Positions 14,544 through 22,371 of a stretch of DNA of 25,437 nucleotides are shown piece after piece. Under the pieces are notes generated by a model, which saw nothing but the letters and a program-made list of their open reading frames with translations, was not told the DNA's origin and ran no database searches. The translations under genes and the position numbers were made by a program. This DNA is from Candidatus Omnitrophica bacterium CG1_02_40_15 (GTDB lineage: Bacteria > Omnitrophota > Gorgyraeia > Gorgyraeales > Gorgyraeaceae): positions 1-25,437 of the forward strand of contig MNVP01000021.1 of the NCBI GenBank assembly GCA_001871815.1, read 5' to 3'. Position 1 is the first letter of the stretch. Every line of letters starts with the position of its first letter.

Positions 14544-15989
14544 ATGAGAAAATCCGTTATTTTTATCTTAACAGCGTTCTTATCAATTTCATTGGTATAT
14601 GATTTATACGCCGAGCCGCCAAAAGAGGCATTGAGCCTCCAGGATGCGTTTGTAAAGGTTTCCAAGGATGTTGGCCAGGCAGTTGTCAGCATAAGCACTG
14701 AGCACACAGAGCGTTATCAGACAAGATATTACCCTTTTGCGCAATTTGAAGACCAATTCTCCAATGACTTCTTCAATGATTTTTTCGTAGAAGGCCCTCA
14801 GAGGGAATTCAAAAGAATAGGCCTTGGATCAGGTTTTATTATTAATAAAGAAGGCTATATAATTACCAATGAACATGTAATTCATGGAGCAGATAAGATT
14901 ACTGTTACTTTGCCTGACGCCAGAGAGTTTGAGGCCAGCTTAACAGGTTCTGATGCATATTCTGACATGGCTGTTATTAAGATTGAACCAAAAGGAGAGT
15001 TATCGTTTGCAAAACTTGGCAACTCAGATGATATTCAGATAGGAAACTGGGCAATAGCAATTGGAAATCCTTTTGCTTTTGCAGTAAAGAATCCAGAGCC
15101 TACGATTACCGTTGGGGTCATAAGCGCTCTTCATAGAAGCCTTCCAATGACAGATAAAAGGACAAGGGAGTATTCTGACCTTATACAGACAGATGCCGCG
15201 ATAAATCCAGGGAATAGCGGCGGGCCTCTGGTTAATATTTACGGAGAGGTAATAGGCATCAATGTCGCTATATTCACTTTGAGCGGCGGGTCAGAGGGCA
15301 TAGGATTTGCAATCCCGATAAACGCAGCTAAGAAAATAATAAATGACCTGATGCAGGGCAAAAAGGTTTTATATGGATGGCTTGGGGTGATTATACAGGA
15401 TATGGATGTTAATCTGGCTAGCTATTTCGGATTGAGCGATAAGACAGGAGTTCTTGTTTCTAAGATAGTGGAGACAAGCCCTGCTGAGAAAGCCGGGCTA
15501 AGGCCAGGCGATATAATTATTTCTCTAGATAATGATATTATCAAGAATACAGAGAGCCTTATAATAGCGCTTTTGAAAAAGAGTGTAGGGGATAAAGTTA
15601 CATTGGGCGTAACAAGGGATTCGAAACTTTATTCCGTTATCGTAGAGATAGGAAAAAGGCCTGAAGATGCGGCTATGGTTGCGCAAAAAAAGACAGAGCC
15701 GCAGGTTACTAAAAAATCTGCTAAGTCATGGAGAGGGTTGGAGGTAACTGATATTACTGCTGAGATAGCTCAGCATTTTAAGATCAGCGCAGAGAGCGGC
15801 GTGATTGTTTTATCTATAGAGCCTGGGAGCCCATCTGAACGCTCAGGCATAAGGCCAGGGGATGTGATTTATGAAATAAACAGGACTTCTGTTAAAAATA
15901 TAAAGGATTATTCGCTAGTTGTAGATAAAGTTTCTGGCGATGCGCTGATTGGGACGTATCGAGGATACGTTGTGTTGAAGGAAAAATAA
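14544..15989 (+). CDS. degP: Periplasmic HtrA/DegP-type serine protease
   Basis: Protein quality-control protease of the envelope. The 481 residues begin with a signal peptide (basic MRK, hydrophobic 5-19, likely cleavage after YA at 23). The trypsin-like domain has the triad His111 (TNEHVI), Asp141 (YSDMAVI) and Ser225 (NPGNSGGPLVN). Two PDZ domains follow, one starting near 275 (YGWLGVIIQDM...ETSPAEKAGLRPGDII) and one near 398 (WRGLEVTDI...GSPSERSGIRPGDVI). Two PDZ domains favour DegP/DegQ over DegS. AGGAGG 7-8 nt before ATG supports the start. It is downstream of recA across a repeat and upstream of alaS across junction element D; no regulatory box for envelope stress is recognised. Confidence 0.93.
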   Translation: MRKSVIFILTAFLSISLVYDLYAEPPKEALSLQDAFVKVSKDVGQAVVSISTEHTERYQTRYYPFAQFEDQFSNDFFNDFFVEGPQREFKRIGLGSGFIINKEGYIITNEHVIHGADKITVTLPDAREFEASLTGSDAYSDMAVIKIEPKGELSFAKLGNSDDIQIGNWAIAIGNPFAFAVKNPEPTITVGVISALHRSLPMTDKRTREYSDLIQTDAAINPGNSGGPLVNIYGEVIGINVAIFTLSGGSEGIGFAIPINAAKKIINDLMQGKKVLYGWLGVIIQDMDVNLASYFGLSDKTGVLVSKIVETSPAEKAGLRPGDIIISLDNDIIKNTESLIIALLKKSVGDKVTLGVTRDSKLYSVIVEIGKRPEDAAMVAQKKTEPQVTKKSAKSWRGLEVTDITAEIAQHFKISAESGVIVLSIEPGSPSERSGIRPGDVIYEINRTSVKNIKDYSLVVDKVSGDALIGTYRGYVVLKEK

Positions 15990-15997
15990 TTAAATGG

Positions 15998-16122
15998 TTC
16001 TTGACTGGGCTTACATCTGAAGCCGCAACGTTCGCTCGAACAATATTACACAGAGCTACGATTCGCTACTCCGTTATTCTTCGAGCGGCCGCAAGAGCTA
16101 ATCATGGTAGCAGAGCCGAGAA
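15998..16122 (+). repeat. Junction stem element, copy D (htrA-alaS)
   Basis: TTCTTGACT (15998-16006) and AGCCGAGAA (16114-16122): the outer stem keeps pairing with one U-G and one A-C. Inner stem CGCTCGAA/TTCGAGCG is perfect; arms are 26 and 26 nt; loop 39 nt. It begins 8 nt after the htrA stop and ends 20 nt before the alaS start, with a separate AGAGGT binding site after it. Confidence 0.88.
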
Positions 16123-16142
16123 GATAAAGCAGAGGTAAAAAG

Positions 16143-18743
16143 TTGAAAACAAATGAGATACGGGAAAGATTTTTGAGGTTTTTTGAAGAAAGGGGCCACA
16201 GGATTTATCCTAGCGATTCGCTTGTCCCTCGCAATGACCCGTCGCTTCTGTTTACAGGCGCTGGCATGAACCAGTTTAAGGAAGAATTTTTGGGCAGGGT
16301 TAAAGGCCCTAAAAGGGCTGCTACATGCCAGAAATGCCTTAGGACGGGAGATTTGGAAAATGTAGGGAGAACTGCAGGCCATCACACATTTTTTGAAATG
16401 CTCGGGAATTTTTCATTCGGGGATTATTTTAAAAAAGATGCTATTTCTTGGGCGTGGGAATTTCTTACAAAAGAGCTTGATCTTAAAGAAAAAGATCTAT
16501 GGATTTCTGTTTATAAAGATGACAGAGAGGCGTATGAAATATGGAGGGGCGCAGTAAAAATCCCGGAAGAAAAGATTTTAAAATTAGCGGAAAAGGATAA
16601 TTTCTGGCCGTCTAATGCGCCGGCCGCAGGCCCGAATGGGCCGTGCGGGCCGTGTTCTGAGATATTTTTTGGCGGACCTGACGGGGCAGAGGTATGGAAT
16701 CTTGTTTTTACGCAGTTTGATAGAAGAGACGGAGGCAAATTAGAACCTTTGCCTAATAAAAATATAGATACTGGCATGGGTTTGGAAAGGATTGCAAGGG
16801 TATTGCAGGGTAAAAAGACGAATTTTGAAATAGATTCGTTTGTACCTATAATAGATGCAATAAAAGAAATAGCAGATATACCCCTCACCCTGACCCTCTC
16901 CCCTGAGGGGAGAGGGGAGGGTGAGGGGCAAAAGGTAAATGCGATAGCTGACCATATAAGGGCTGTTGTGTTTGCAATATCAGATGGGGTTTTGCCTTCA
17001 AATGAGGAAAGAGGTTATGTAATAAGAAAACTTATAAGAAAGGCATTCTGGTATGGGCGAGGGATAAGCCTTGACAAGCCTTTTTTATACAAAGTAGTCC
17101 CTGTAGTTAGCCATGTTATGAAAAAGCCTTACCCTGAACTTGTAGAACATAGGGAAAATATAAGCCAGATAGTGATGGAAGAGGAGAAAAGATTTAAAAA
17201 TACAATAGATGAAGGGACTGAGAGATTAAAAGTAATGTTAGTAGAATCCAAAAGCTCAGGTATTTTATCTGGAGAGCATGTATTCAGGTTGTATGACACC
17301 TATGGGTTTCCGTGGGAATTAACCCAGGAGATTGCGGAAGGTGAAAATATAAAAGTGGATATTAAAGGTTTCGAGGCCCTTATGGAAAATCAGCGCTCCG
17401 CATCAAAACAGGGCAGTAAAATCGCAGGTAATATATTTAACGTTAAGGGAAATATTAATATAAAATTGCCGGATATTTCTCCTTTTATAGAAGATAAGGA
17501 AGAAATAGAGACCCATGTGCTTCAGATAGTTTCAGATGGAAATTTAAAAAACGAAATAGAAGAGAAAGAAAAAGGAAGTATTTTTTTAAAAGAGACGAAT
17601 TTCTACGGCGAAAAGGGCGGACAGGCAGGAGACAGGGGAGAGCTTTTGAAAGACGGGAAGATAATAGCCAGTGTTATAAACGCCATTGATGTGGCAGGCA
17701 GGACTCAGCATGAAATTGAAATTAAAGGCGGCATTCTAAAAGCAGGGGACAGGGTTACAGCGAGAGTTGATATCGAGCGCAGGCTAAACATAAGAAAAAA
17801 TCACACTGCCACGCACCTTTTACATAATGCTTTAAGGAAGGCCCTGGGCCTGCACGTGAAGCAGGCAGGGTCTATGGTGGCTCCAGAAAGGCTGCGTTTT
17901 GATTTTACGCATTTCAAGCAAGTTACAGACGAAGAACTTTCCAGGATTGAAGACATTGTAAATGAAAACATAAGAAAGGATAATGTTGTAAAGATAGATA
18001 ATTTAAGTTTGGAAGAGGCAAAAAAAATTGATGTGATTGCTCTTTTCGGAGAAAAATACGGAGATGTGGTCAGGATGGTGTCTGTAGGCGATTATTCTAG
18101 AGAGCTCTGCGGCGGGACTCATGTAACAAGGACAGGAGAGATAGGTATCTTTAAGATTATTTCAGAATCTTCTATTGCGAGCGGGGTGAGAAGGATTGAA
18201 GCAATCACAAGTAAATTTGCTTATGAAAAAATAAAACAGGAAGAGGGTTTGATAAAAGAGGTTGCGAAAGAATTGAATGTGAGGCCAGAGGATATAACAA
18301 AGGAAATAGAAAGGCTTACAGATAAATTAAAACAGGCAGAGAAAACCCTTAAAATATTTATCAATAAAAACGCTAGCAATAATGTAGATGAGGCATTGGG
18401 GTCTATAAAGAAAATAAAAGGCATCGATGTAATTATAAGAGAGATTAAGGACGCAGATCCTTCTTTTTTGAGAAAAAATGCTGATTTAGTGAAAGATAGG
18501 CTTATGAATGGGATATTTATACTTGTAAGCGAGAAAGACGGAAAGATTGCTTTGATAACCGGGGTTGGTAAATCGCTTCAGGCAGGAAAATTCGATGCAG
18601 TCAAGATTTTAAATGATATAGGAGCTGATTTTGGGATAAAAGGCGGAGGCCGCAAGGATTTTGCTCAGGCAGGCAGCCGTTCAGGCCCAAAGATTCAGGG
18701 CATATTAAAAAAGGCAGAAGAGATTATAAAGGGGTATATATGA
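16143..18743 (+). CDS. alaS: Alanine-tRNA ligase
   Basis: Charges tRNA-Ala. The 866 residues give the full architecture: class II catalytic core (RERFLRFFEERGH, LLFTGAGMNQFKEEFLG, GRTAGHHTFFEMLGNFSFGDYF), tRNA recognition region, editing domain with zinc ligands HTATH (His554, His558) and CGGTH (Cys656, His660), and the C-terminal DHHA1 domain with GGGRKDFAQAG. Start is TTG at 16143 (MKTNEIRERF), with AGAGGT 7 nt upstream. A 48-nt palindrome (16881-16928) adds 16 residues (PLTLTLSPEGRGEGEG region) between the aminoacylation core segments IADI and QKVNAIADHIRAV. It overlaps hisD by 4 bp, so an aminoacyl-tRNA ligase and histidine genes share an operon. Confidence 0.97.
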   Translation: MKTNEIRERFLRFFEERGHRIYPSDSLVPRNDPSLLFTGAGMNQFKEEFLGRVKGPKRAATCQKCLRTGDLENVGRTAGHHTFFEMLGNFSFGDYFKKDAISWAWEFLTKELDLKEKDLWISVYKDDREAYEIWRGAVKIPEEKILKLAEKDNFWPSNAPAAGPNGPCGPCSEIFFGGPDGAEVWNLVFTQFDRRDGGKLEPLPNKNIDTGMGLERIARVLQGKKTNFEIDSFVPIIDAIKEIADIPLTLTLSPEGRGEGEGQKVNAIADHIRAVVFAISDGVLPSNEERGYVIRKLIRKAFWYGRGISLDKPFLYKVVPVVSHVMKKPYPELVEHRENISQIVMEEEKRFKNTIDEGTERLKVMLVESKSSGILSGEHVFRLYDTYGFPWELTQEIAEGENIKVDIKGFEALMENQRSASKQGSKIAGNIFNVKGNINIKLPDISPFIEDKEEIETHVLQIVSDGNLKNEIEEKEKGSIFLKETNFYGEKGGQAGDRGELLKDGKIIASVINAIDVAGRTQHEIEIKGGILKAGDRVTARVDIERRLNIRKNHTATHLLHNALRKALGLHVKQAGSMVAPERLRFDFTHFKQVTDEELSRIEDIVNENIRKDNVVKIDNLSLEEAKKIDVIALFGEKYGDVVRMVSVGDYSRELCGGTHVTRTGEIGIFKIISESSIASGVRRIEAITSKFAYEKIKQEEGLIKEVAKELNVRPEDITKEIERLTDKLKQAEKTLKIFINKNASNNVDEALGSIKKIKGIDVIIREIKDADPSFLRKNADLVKDRLMNGIFILVSEKDGKIALITGVGKSLQAGKFDAVKILNDIGADFGIKGGGRKDFAQAGSRSGPKIQGILKKAEEIIKGYI
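16881..16928. repeat. In-frame 48-nt palindrome in alaS
   Basis: CCCCTCACCC/GGGTGAGGGG (10 bp) and CCCTCTCCCCT/AGGGGAGAGGG (11 bp). Exactly 16 codons. The LTLTLSPEGRGEGE peptide produced by this palindrome is familiar from other bacterial genomes as a repeat-derived sequence. Confidence 0.9.
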
Positions 18744-19960
18744 AAATTTTAAAATTATCATCCAAGGAAATGCAGAAACTTTTCGAACGTTATTATACAA
18801 ATAAAAGGCACATTGAAGAAAAGGTCAGGAGGATCATAGATGATGTCAGGAACGAAGGAGACAAAGCTGTTTTAAAATACACAAAACGTTTTGATAAAGT
18901 AAAATTTACCTCCAAAGATTTAAAAGTCAGTGTAAATGAGATAAACAGCTCTTTTCAGAACATAGATACGGCTTTTATTACAAGCCTTAAAAATATTATT
19001 GAGAATATACAGAGATATTATAAAAAAGAATTGCCGAAGTCCTGGAAGATAAAATACGATGACGGCGCAGAGCTTGGAGAAATATTCAGGCCTATTGAAA
19101 ATGTAGGGATATATGTTCCGGCTGGCACAGTGCCTCTTGTTTCAAGCGTTTACATGAGCGTAGTGCCTGCAAAGATGGCAGGGGTTAAAAAGATAATCCT
19201 CGCCACGCCTCCTAATAAATATGGCAATGTGGACCCTCATATATTGGCGGTTGCTAACCTTTTAAAAGTAGATGATGTTTGTAAAATAGGGGGCGCTCAG
19301 GCAATAGCAGCCCTGGCGTTTGGCACAAAGACTATACCAAAGGTGGACAAGATAGTAGGCCCGGGAAATGAATATGTTACCGAAGCAAAGAGGCAAGTGT
19401 TTGGCTTTGTAGATATAGATATGCTGGCGGGGCCGAGCGAAGTTGTTATACTTGCGAATCATTTTTCAGATAAATCTTACGTTGCGCAAGATCTAATGGC
19501 TCAGGCAGAACATGTTAAGGGCTTGGCAGTGCTAGTGACAACATCTAAGAAGTTTGCGAAGACAATGAAAGATGAAGACATAAAAGGATATATAATCCTG
19601 ACAAGAAATATTGACCAGGCAGTAGAGGTTATAAATAGAATAGCTCCGGAACATCTTGAGATATTAATCAAAAGGCCTAACAGGATAATGAAGAAAATAC
19701 AGAATGCAGGCGCGATATTTACAGGGCCATATTCGCCTGTCTGCATAGGCGACTATGTTGCAGGGCCGAGCCATATATTGCCTACAGGCGGGACTGCGAG
19801 ATTTTTTTCAGGGCTTGGCGCAAGGTCATTCTTAAAGAGTATTCATACTATCTCGTATTCTAAAAAAGCGCTTGAAAAAGAAAAGGCCGCTATTGAAAAT
19901 ATGACAAAGATAGAAGGTTTGGAAAAACATTTAGAATCGTATAAAGTAAGGTTTAAGTAG
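18740..19960 (+). CDS. hisD: Histidinol dehydrogenase
   Basis: Last enzyme of histidine synthesis, oxidising L-histidinol to L-histidine with two NAD. The 406 residues are a little shorter than the usual 430, at the N-terminus. Zinc and catalytic positions are present: AQAEH (Gln and His ligands), APEHLEI (the catalytic Glu-His pair), CIGDYVAGPSHILPTGG (Asp) and the C-terminal EKHLESY (His). NVGIYVPAGTVPLVSSVYMSVVPAKMAG and the GPGNEYVTEAKRQVFG signature fit. The ATG overlaps the alaS stop, with AAAGGGG 5 nt upstream. Its TAG stop is part of the next palindrome (19957-19984). Confidence 0.96.
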   Translation: MKILKLSSKEMQKLFERYYTNKRHIEEKVRRIIDDVRNEGDKAVLKYTKRFDKVKFTSKDLKVSVNEINSSFQNIDTAFITSLKNIIENIQRYYKKELPKSWKIKYDDGAELGEIFRPIENVGIYVPAGTVPLVSSVYMSVVPAKMAGVKKIILATPPNKYGNVDPHILAVANLLKVDDVCKIGGAQAIAALAFGTKTIPKVDKIVGPGNEYVTEAKRQVFGFVDIDMLAGPSEVVILANHFSDKSYVAQDLMAQAEHVKGLAVLVTTSKKFAKTMKDEDIKGYIILTRNIDQAVEVINRIAPEHLEILIKRPNRIMKKIQNAGAIFTGPYSPVCIGDYVAGPSHILPTGGTARFFSGLGARSFLKSIHTISYSKKALEKEKAAIENMTKIEGLEKHLESYKVRFK

Positions 19961-19984
19961 GGAACGGCCGTGGCCGCCCCCTAC
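19957..19984. repeat. GTAGGG palindrome carrying the hisD stop codon
   Basis: GTAGGG and CCCCCTAC arms around CGGCC/GGCCG, imperfect near the centre. The TAG of the left arm is the hisD stop. Confidence 0.7.
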
Positions 19985-20017
19985 AAATTCTTAACAGAAT
20001 AATACGAGGGGTTTAAC

Positions 20018-20644
20018 ATGAAAAAACGCGAGGTGAAAATAGCAAGGAAAACAAAAGAGACAACTATAACTGTAAAGATAGCGATTGACGGTAAGGGCAA
20101 ATCTGACATTAAAACAGGCATAGGTTTTCTGGATCACATGCTTACACTTTTCGCAAAGCATGGTTTTTTTGATTTAAGCATAATTGCGAAAGGCGACTTG
20201 GATGTAGATATTCACCATACTAATGAAGATATAGGCATTACGCTTGGAAGCGCATTTAAAAAGGCGTTGGGAAATAAAAAGGGCATAACCAGATTCGGGG
20301 ACAGCTTTGTGCCCATGGATGGCTGCCTTGTAAGAGTGGTTAGTGATATAAGTAACAGGCCGTCTCTTTATATACACTATAAGACAAAGCGCGATATAGA
20401 AAATCTATTGGCTAATCTGGCAATAGGGGATAGCGTAAAATATTCTTTCGTAAACATGGAGCAGTTTACGCAGGCATTTGTCGTGAACGCAGGTATTAAC
20501 ATGCACATAGAGATTCTTGCGTTTGACAAGGACTTGCATCATTTGATAGAGGCTATTTTTAAAGCAATGGGCCGCAGCTTTGATGAGGCAACGCAGATAG
20601 ATAAAAGGGCAAAGGGAGTGCCTTCGACGAAAGGCATGTTATAG
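20018..20644 (+). CDS. hisB: Imidazoleglycerol-phosphate dehydratase
   Basis: Dehydrates imidazole glycerol phosphate to imidazole acetol phosphate. The 208 residues are the single-function form (no histidinol-phosphatase domain). The Mn-binding motifs are complete: GIGFLDHML, DIHHTNEDIGI and DLHHLIEAIFKA, with the C-terminal PSTKGML tail. GAGGGG (20006-20011) lies 6 nt upstream of the ATG. The TAG stop is followed by one G and then junction element E. Confidence 0.96.
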   Translation: MKKREVKIARKTKETTITVKIAIDGKGKSDIKTGIGFLDHMLTLFAKHGFFDLSIIAKGDLDVDIHHTNEDIGITLGSAFKKALGNKKGITRFGDSFVPMDGCLVRVVSDISNRPSLYIHYKTKRDIENLLANLAIGDSVKYSFVNMEQFTQAFVVNAGINMHIEILAFDKDLHHLIEAIFKAMGRSFDEATQIDKRAKGVPSTKGML

Positions 20645-20645
20645 G

Positions 20646-20742
20646 TTCTCGACTGGGCTTACATGCATAGTTGCAATGTCCGCTCGAACACTAATATTCT
20701 TTGAGCGGTCGTGTAACCTAATCATGCAGGCAAAGTTGAGAA
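20646..20742 (+). repeat. Junction stem element, copy E (hisB-hisH)
   Basis: TTCTCGACT (20646-20654) / AGTTGAGAA (20734-20742), pairing with one G-U; inner stem CGCTCGAA/TTTGAGCG, also with one G-U. Arms 26 and 26 nt, loop 11 nt (the shortest of the 26/26 copies). Begins 1 nt after the hisB stop, ends 6 nt before the hisH ATG. Confidence 0.92.
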
Positions 20743-20748
20743 GTTGAA

Positions 20749-21363
20749 ATGATTACCATAATCGATTACGGAATGGGAAATTTGAGGAGTGTTCAGAAGG
20801 CGTTTGAGAAATTCTGTTCAAATGTTATTGTGAGTTCGTCTGCAAAAGATATTCTTAAGGCTGATAAAGTAATCCTACCGGGCGTAGGAGCTTTTAAGGT
20901 CGCAATGGATGAATTAAAAAAAAGAGATTTAATAGGGCCGATTAAAGACTCAATAAAAAAAGGCAAGCCTTTTTTAGGTATATGCCTGGGGATGCAGCTT
21001 TTATTTTCAGAAAGTGAAGAAGGCGGCAGAGTAAAAGGCTTGGATATTATAGAAGGCAAGGTTAGAAGGTTTAAGGAAAGATACGGATTAAAGATACCGC
21101 ATATGGGGTGGAATAAGATACGAACGACGAACGACGAACGACGAACGACAATATTGGATAGGGTGGAAGACGGGAGTTATATGTATTTTGTGCATTCGTA
21201 TTATGCTGCGCCGAAAGATAAAGATGTGATTTTATGCGAGACAGATTATGGAGGAAACTTTACTTCAGGCGTGCGTAAAGGCAATGTATATGGATTTCAA
21301 TTTCATCCTGAAAAAAGCCAGTCTGTGGGGTTAAAAATTATAGAGAACTTTGTAAAGTTATAG
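20749..21363 (+). CDS. hisH: Imidazole glycerol phosphate synthase, glutaminase subunit
   Basis: Class I glutamine amidotransferase that passes ammonia to HisF. The 204 residues show IDYGMGNLRSV, PGVGAF, the nucleophile in FLGICLGMQLLF (Cys79) and the His186-x-Glu188 pair in FQFHPEKS. A run of five heptamer repeats (21117-21151) encodes the loop after PHMGWNKI (about residues 124-134). The start follows element E by 6 nt; the only purine-rich upstream sequence is GAGAAG at the end of that element. Its TAG is followed by one G and then element F. Confidence 0.96.
   Translation: MITIIDYGMGNLRSVQKAFEKFCSNVIVSSSAKDILKADKVILPGVGAFKVAMDELKKRDLIGPIKDSIKKGKPFLGICLGMQLLFSESEEGGRVKGLDIIEGKVRRFKERYGLKIPHMGWNKIRTTNDERRTTILDRVEDGSYMYFVHSYYAAPKDKDVILCETDYGGNFTSGVRKGNVYGFQFHPEKSQSVGLKIIENFVKL
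21117..21151. repeat. Heptamer tandem repeat in hisH
   Basis: Five units GATACGA, ACGACGA (three times), ACGACAA: the same ACGACGA unit as in ftsK (6046-6059). Encodes the RTTNDERRTT type peptide in a surface loop. Confidence 0.88.
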
Positions 21364-21364
21364 G

Positions 21365-21482
21365 TTCTCGACTGAGCTTACATGCATAGTTGCAATATCC
21401 GCTCGAACAATATTAAATGAGTTGGTGCTACAAATATTCTTCGAGCGGTCATAACGGTTATCTATGCGAGCAGAGTCGAGAA
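21365..21482 (+). repeat. Junction stem element, copy F (hisH-hisA)
   Basis: Perfect outer stem TTCTCGACT/AGTCGAGAA and inner stem CGCTCGAA/TTCGAGCG. Arms 26 and 26 nt, loop 32 nt. The 5' arm matches copy E at 24 of 26 bases, while the 3' arm differs at many positions yet still pairs, often with G-U. Begins 1 nt after the hisH stop, ends 6 nt before hisA. Confidence 0.92.
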
Positions 21483-21488
21483 GATGAT

Positions 21489-22301
21489 ATGTTAATTATT
21501 CCAGCTATAGATATTATTGGCGGCAAGGTTGTAAGGCTAGAGAAAGGCGATTTTAACAAGGAGAAGGTTTATTCAGATGATCCTGTTCAAATAGCCCGTA
21601 AGTGGGAAGAGAAAGGCGCGAAGCTTTTGCATATAGTTGACTTAGATGGCGCAAGAGAAGGAAAGATGAAAAACCAAGATATGATAATCAAGGTTATAAA
21701 AAATATAAAAACGCCATGCGAAGCAGGAGGGGGCATCAGGGATAAAAGCGATATAGAGTATTTTTTAAATAGCGGCGCAAGACGTGTGGTATTAGGCACC
21801 AGGGCTTTTGAAGATCCAAGATATTTAGAAGAATTAATCAGCGAATTTAGAGAAAAGATAGCGGTGGGCGTGGATTTTTCTGGAAATAAGGTTGTGAAAA
21901 AAGGATGGCAGGAAACAACAGGCTTGAGCCCAATGTTTATTGTTCAGGAGATGCAAAAAATGGGAGTTAAGACTATAGTGGTGACTGATATAAGCGTGGA
22001 TGGAACATTGAAAGGCCCGAAAATAGGGAGATTGAAACAAATTCTTAATACTGTAAATATCTCTGTTATAGCCTCTGGCGGCATTTCTTCTCTGGAAGAT
22101 ATAAAAAAATTAAGAGAGATTAAAAATAAGAATTTAGAAGGCGTTATTATTGGGAAAGCGCTGTATGAAGGCAAGATTGATTTAAAGGAAGCAATAGAAA
22201 TCGCGGAACCACGCGGAAGCTGCTCCTCGTTTGACTCGGAGCAGACCCAGTACCACAAGGGTACTGGGCACGCGCGGAAAAACGCGGAAACTGACGTTTA
22301 A
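21489..22301 (+). CDS. hisA: Phosphoribosylformimino-5-aminoimidazole carboxamide ribotide isomerase (ProFAR isomerase)
   Basis: Amadori rearrangement of ProFAR to PRFAR on a beta/alpha barrel. MLIIPAIDIIGGKVVRLEKGDF holds the first catalytic Asp (residue 8); EAGGGIRD, GVDF and VVTDISVDGTLKGP (second catalytic Asp) follow, and IASGGISSLEDI binds phosphate. The start at 21489 is preferred to the in-frame ATG at 21417, which is inside element F. The 270 residues exceed the usual about 240: everything after AIEIA (about 28 residues from 22202 on) is encoded by the composite palindrome 22202-22363. This tail is unlikely to be part of the fold. Confidence 0.95.
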   Translation: MLIIPAIDIIGGKVVRLEKGDFNKEKVYSDDPVQIARKWEEKGAKLLHIVDLDGAREGKMKNQDMIIKVIKNIKTPCEAGGGIRDKSDIEYFLNSGARRVVLGTRAFEDPRYLEELISEFREKIAVGVDFSGNKVVKKGWQETTGLSPMFIVQEMQKMGVKTIVVTDISVDGTLKGPKIGRLKQILNTVNISVIASGGISSLEDIKKLREIKNKNLEGVIIGKALYEGKIDLKEAIEIAEPRGSCSSFDSEQTQYHKGTGHARKNAETDV

Positions 22302-22363
22302 TTTCCGCGTATTTCTGCGTCAGTTGCGAGCGTAGCGAGCAACTGCTTCTGCGTAGTTCCGCG
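22202..22363. repeat. Composite nested palindrome, hisA end to hisF leader
   Basis: A 19-nt outer stem (22202-22220 / 22345-22363; 17 pairs plus one G-U and one mismatch) encloses several hairpins: CTGCTCC/GGAGCAG (22220-22244), CCCAGTACC/GGGTACTGGG (22246-22268), ACGCGGAAA/TTTCCGCGT (22282-22310) interleaved with CTGACG/CGTCAG (22291-22323), and CAGTTGC/GCAACTG (22321-22345). It encodes the last part of HisA and ends 8 nt before the hisF start. Confidence 0.85.
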
Positions 22364-22371
22364 GTATTAAT

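Noticed and set aside
20688..20708. SOS-like box from CGAAC...TTCG in the inner stem of the junction elements
   Set aside because: The half-sites do not match the Bacillus LexA consensus, spacing varies with the loop, and copies lie inside operons with no damage-response logic and not upstream of recA.
5237..21482. Junction elements as a CRISPR array or as tandem repeats
   Set aside because: Copies are dispersed over 16 kb, are inverted-repeat structures, and there are no spacers or cas genes.
22202..22301. Extra C-terminal domain of HisA
   Set aside because: The about 28 residues come entirely from palindromic DNA and match no HisA feature.
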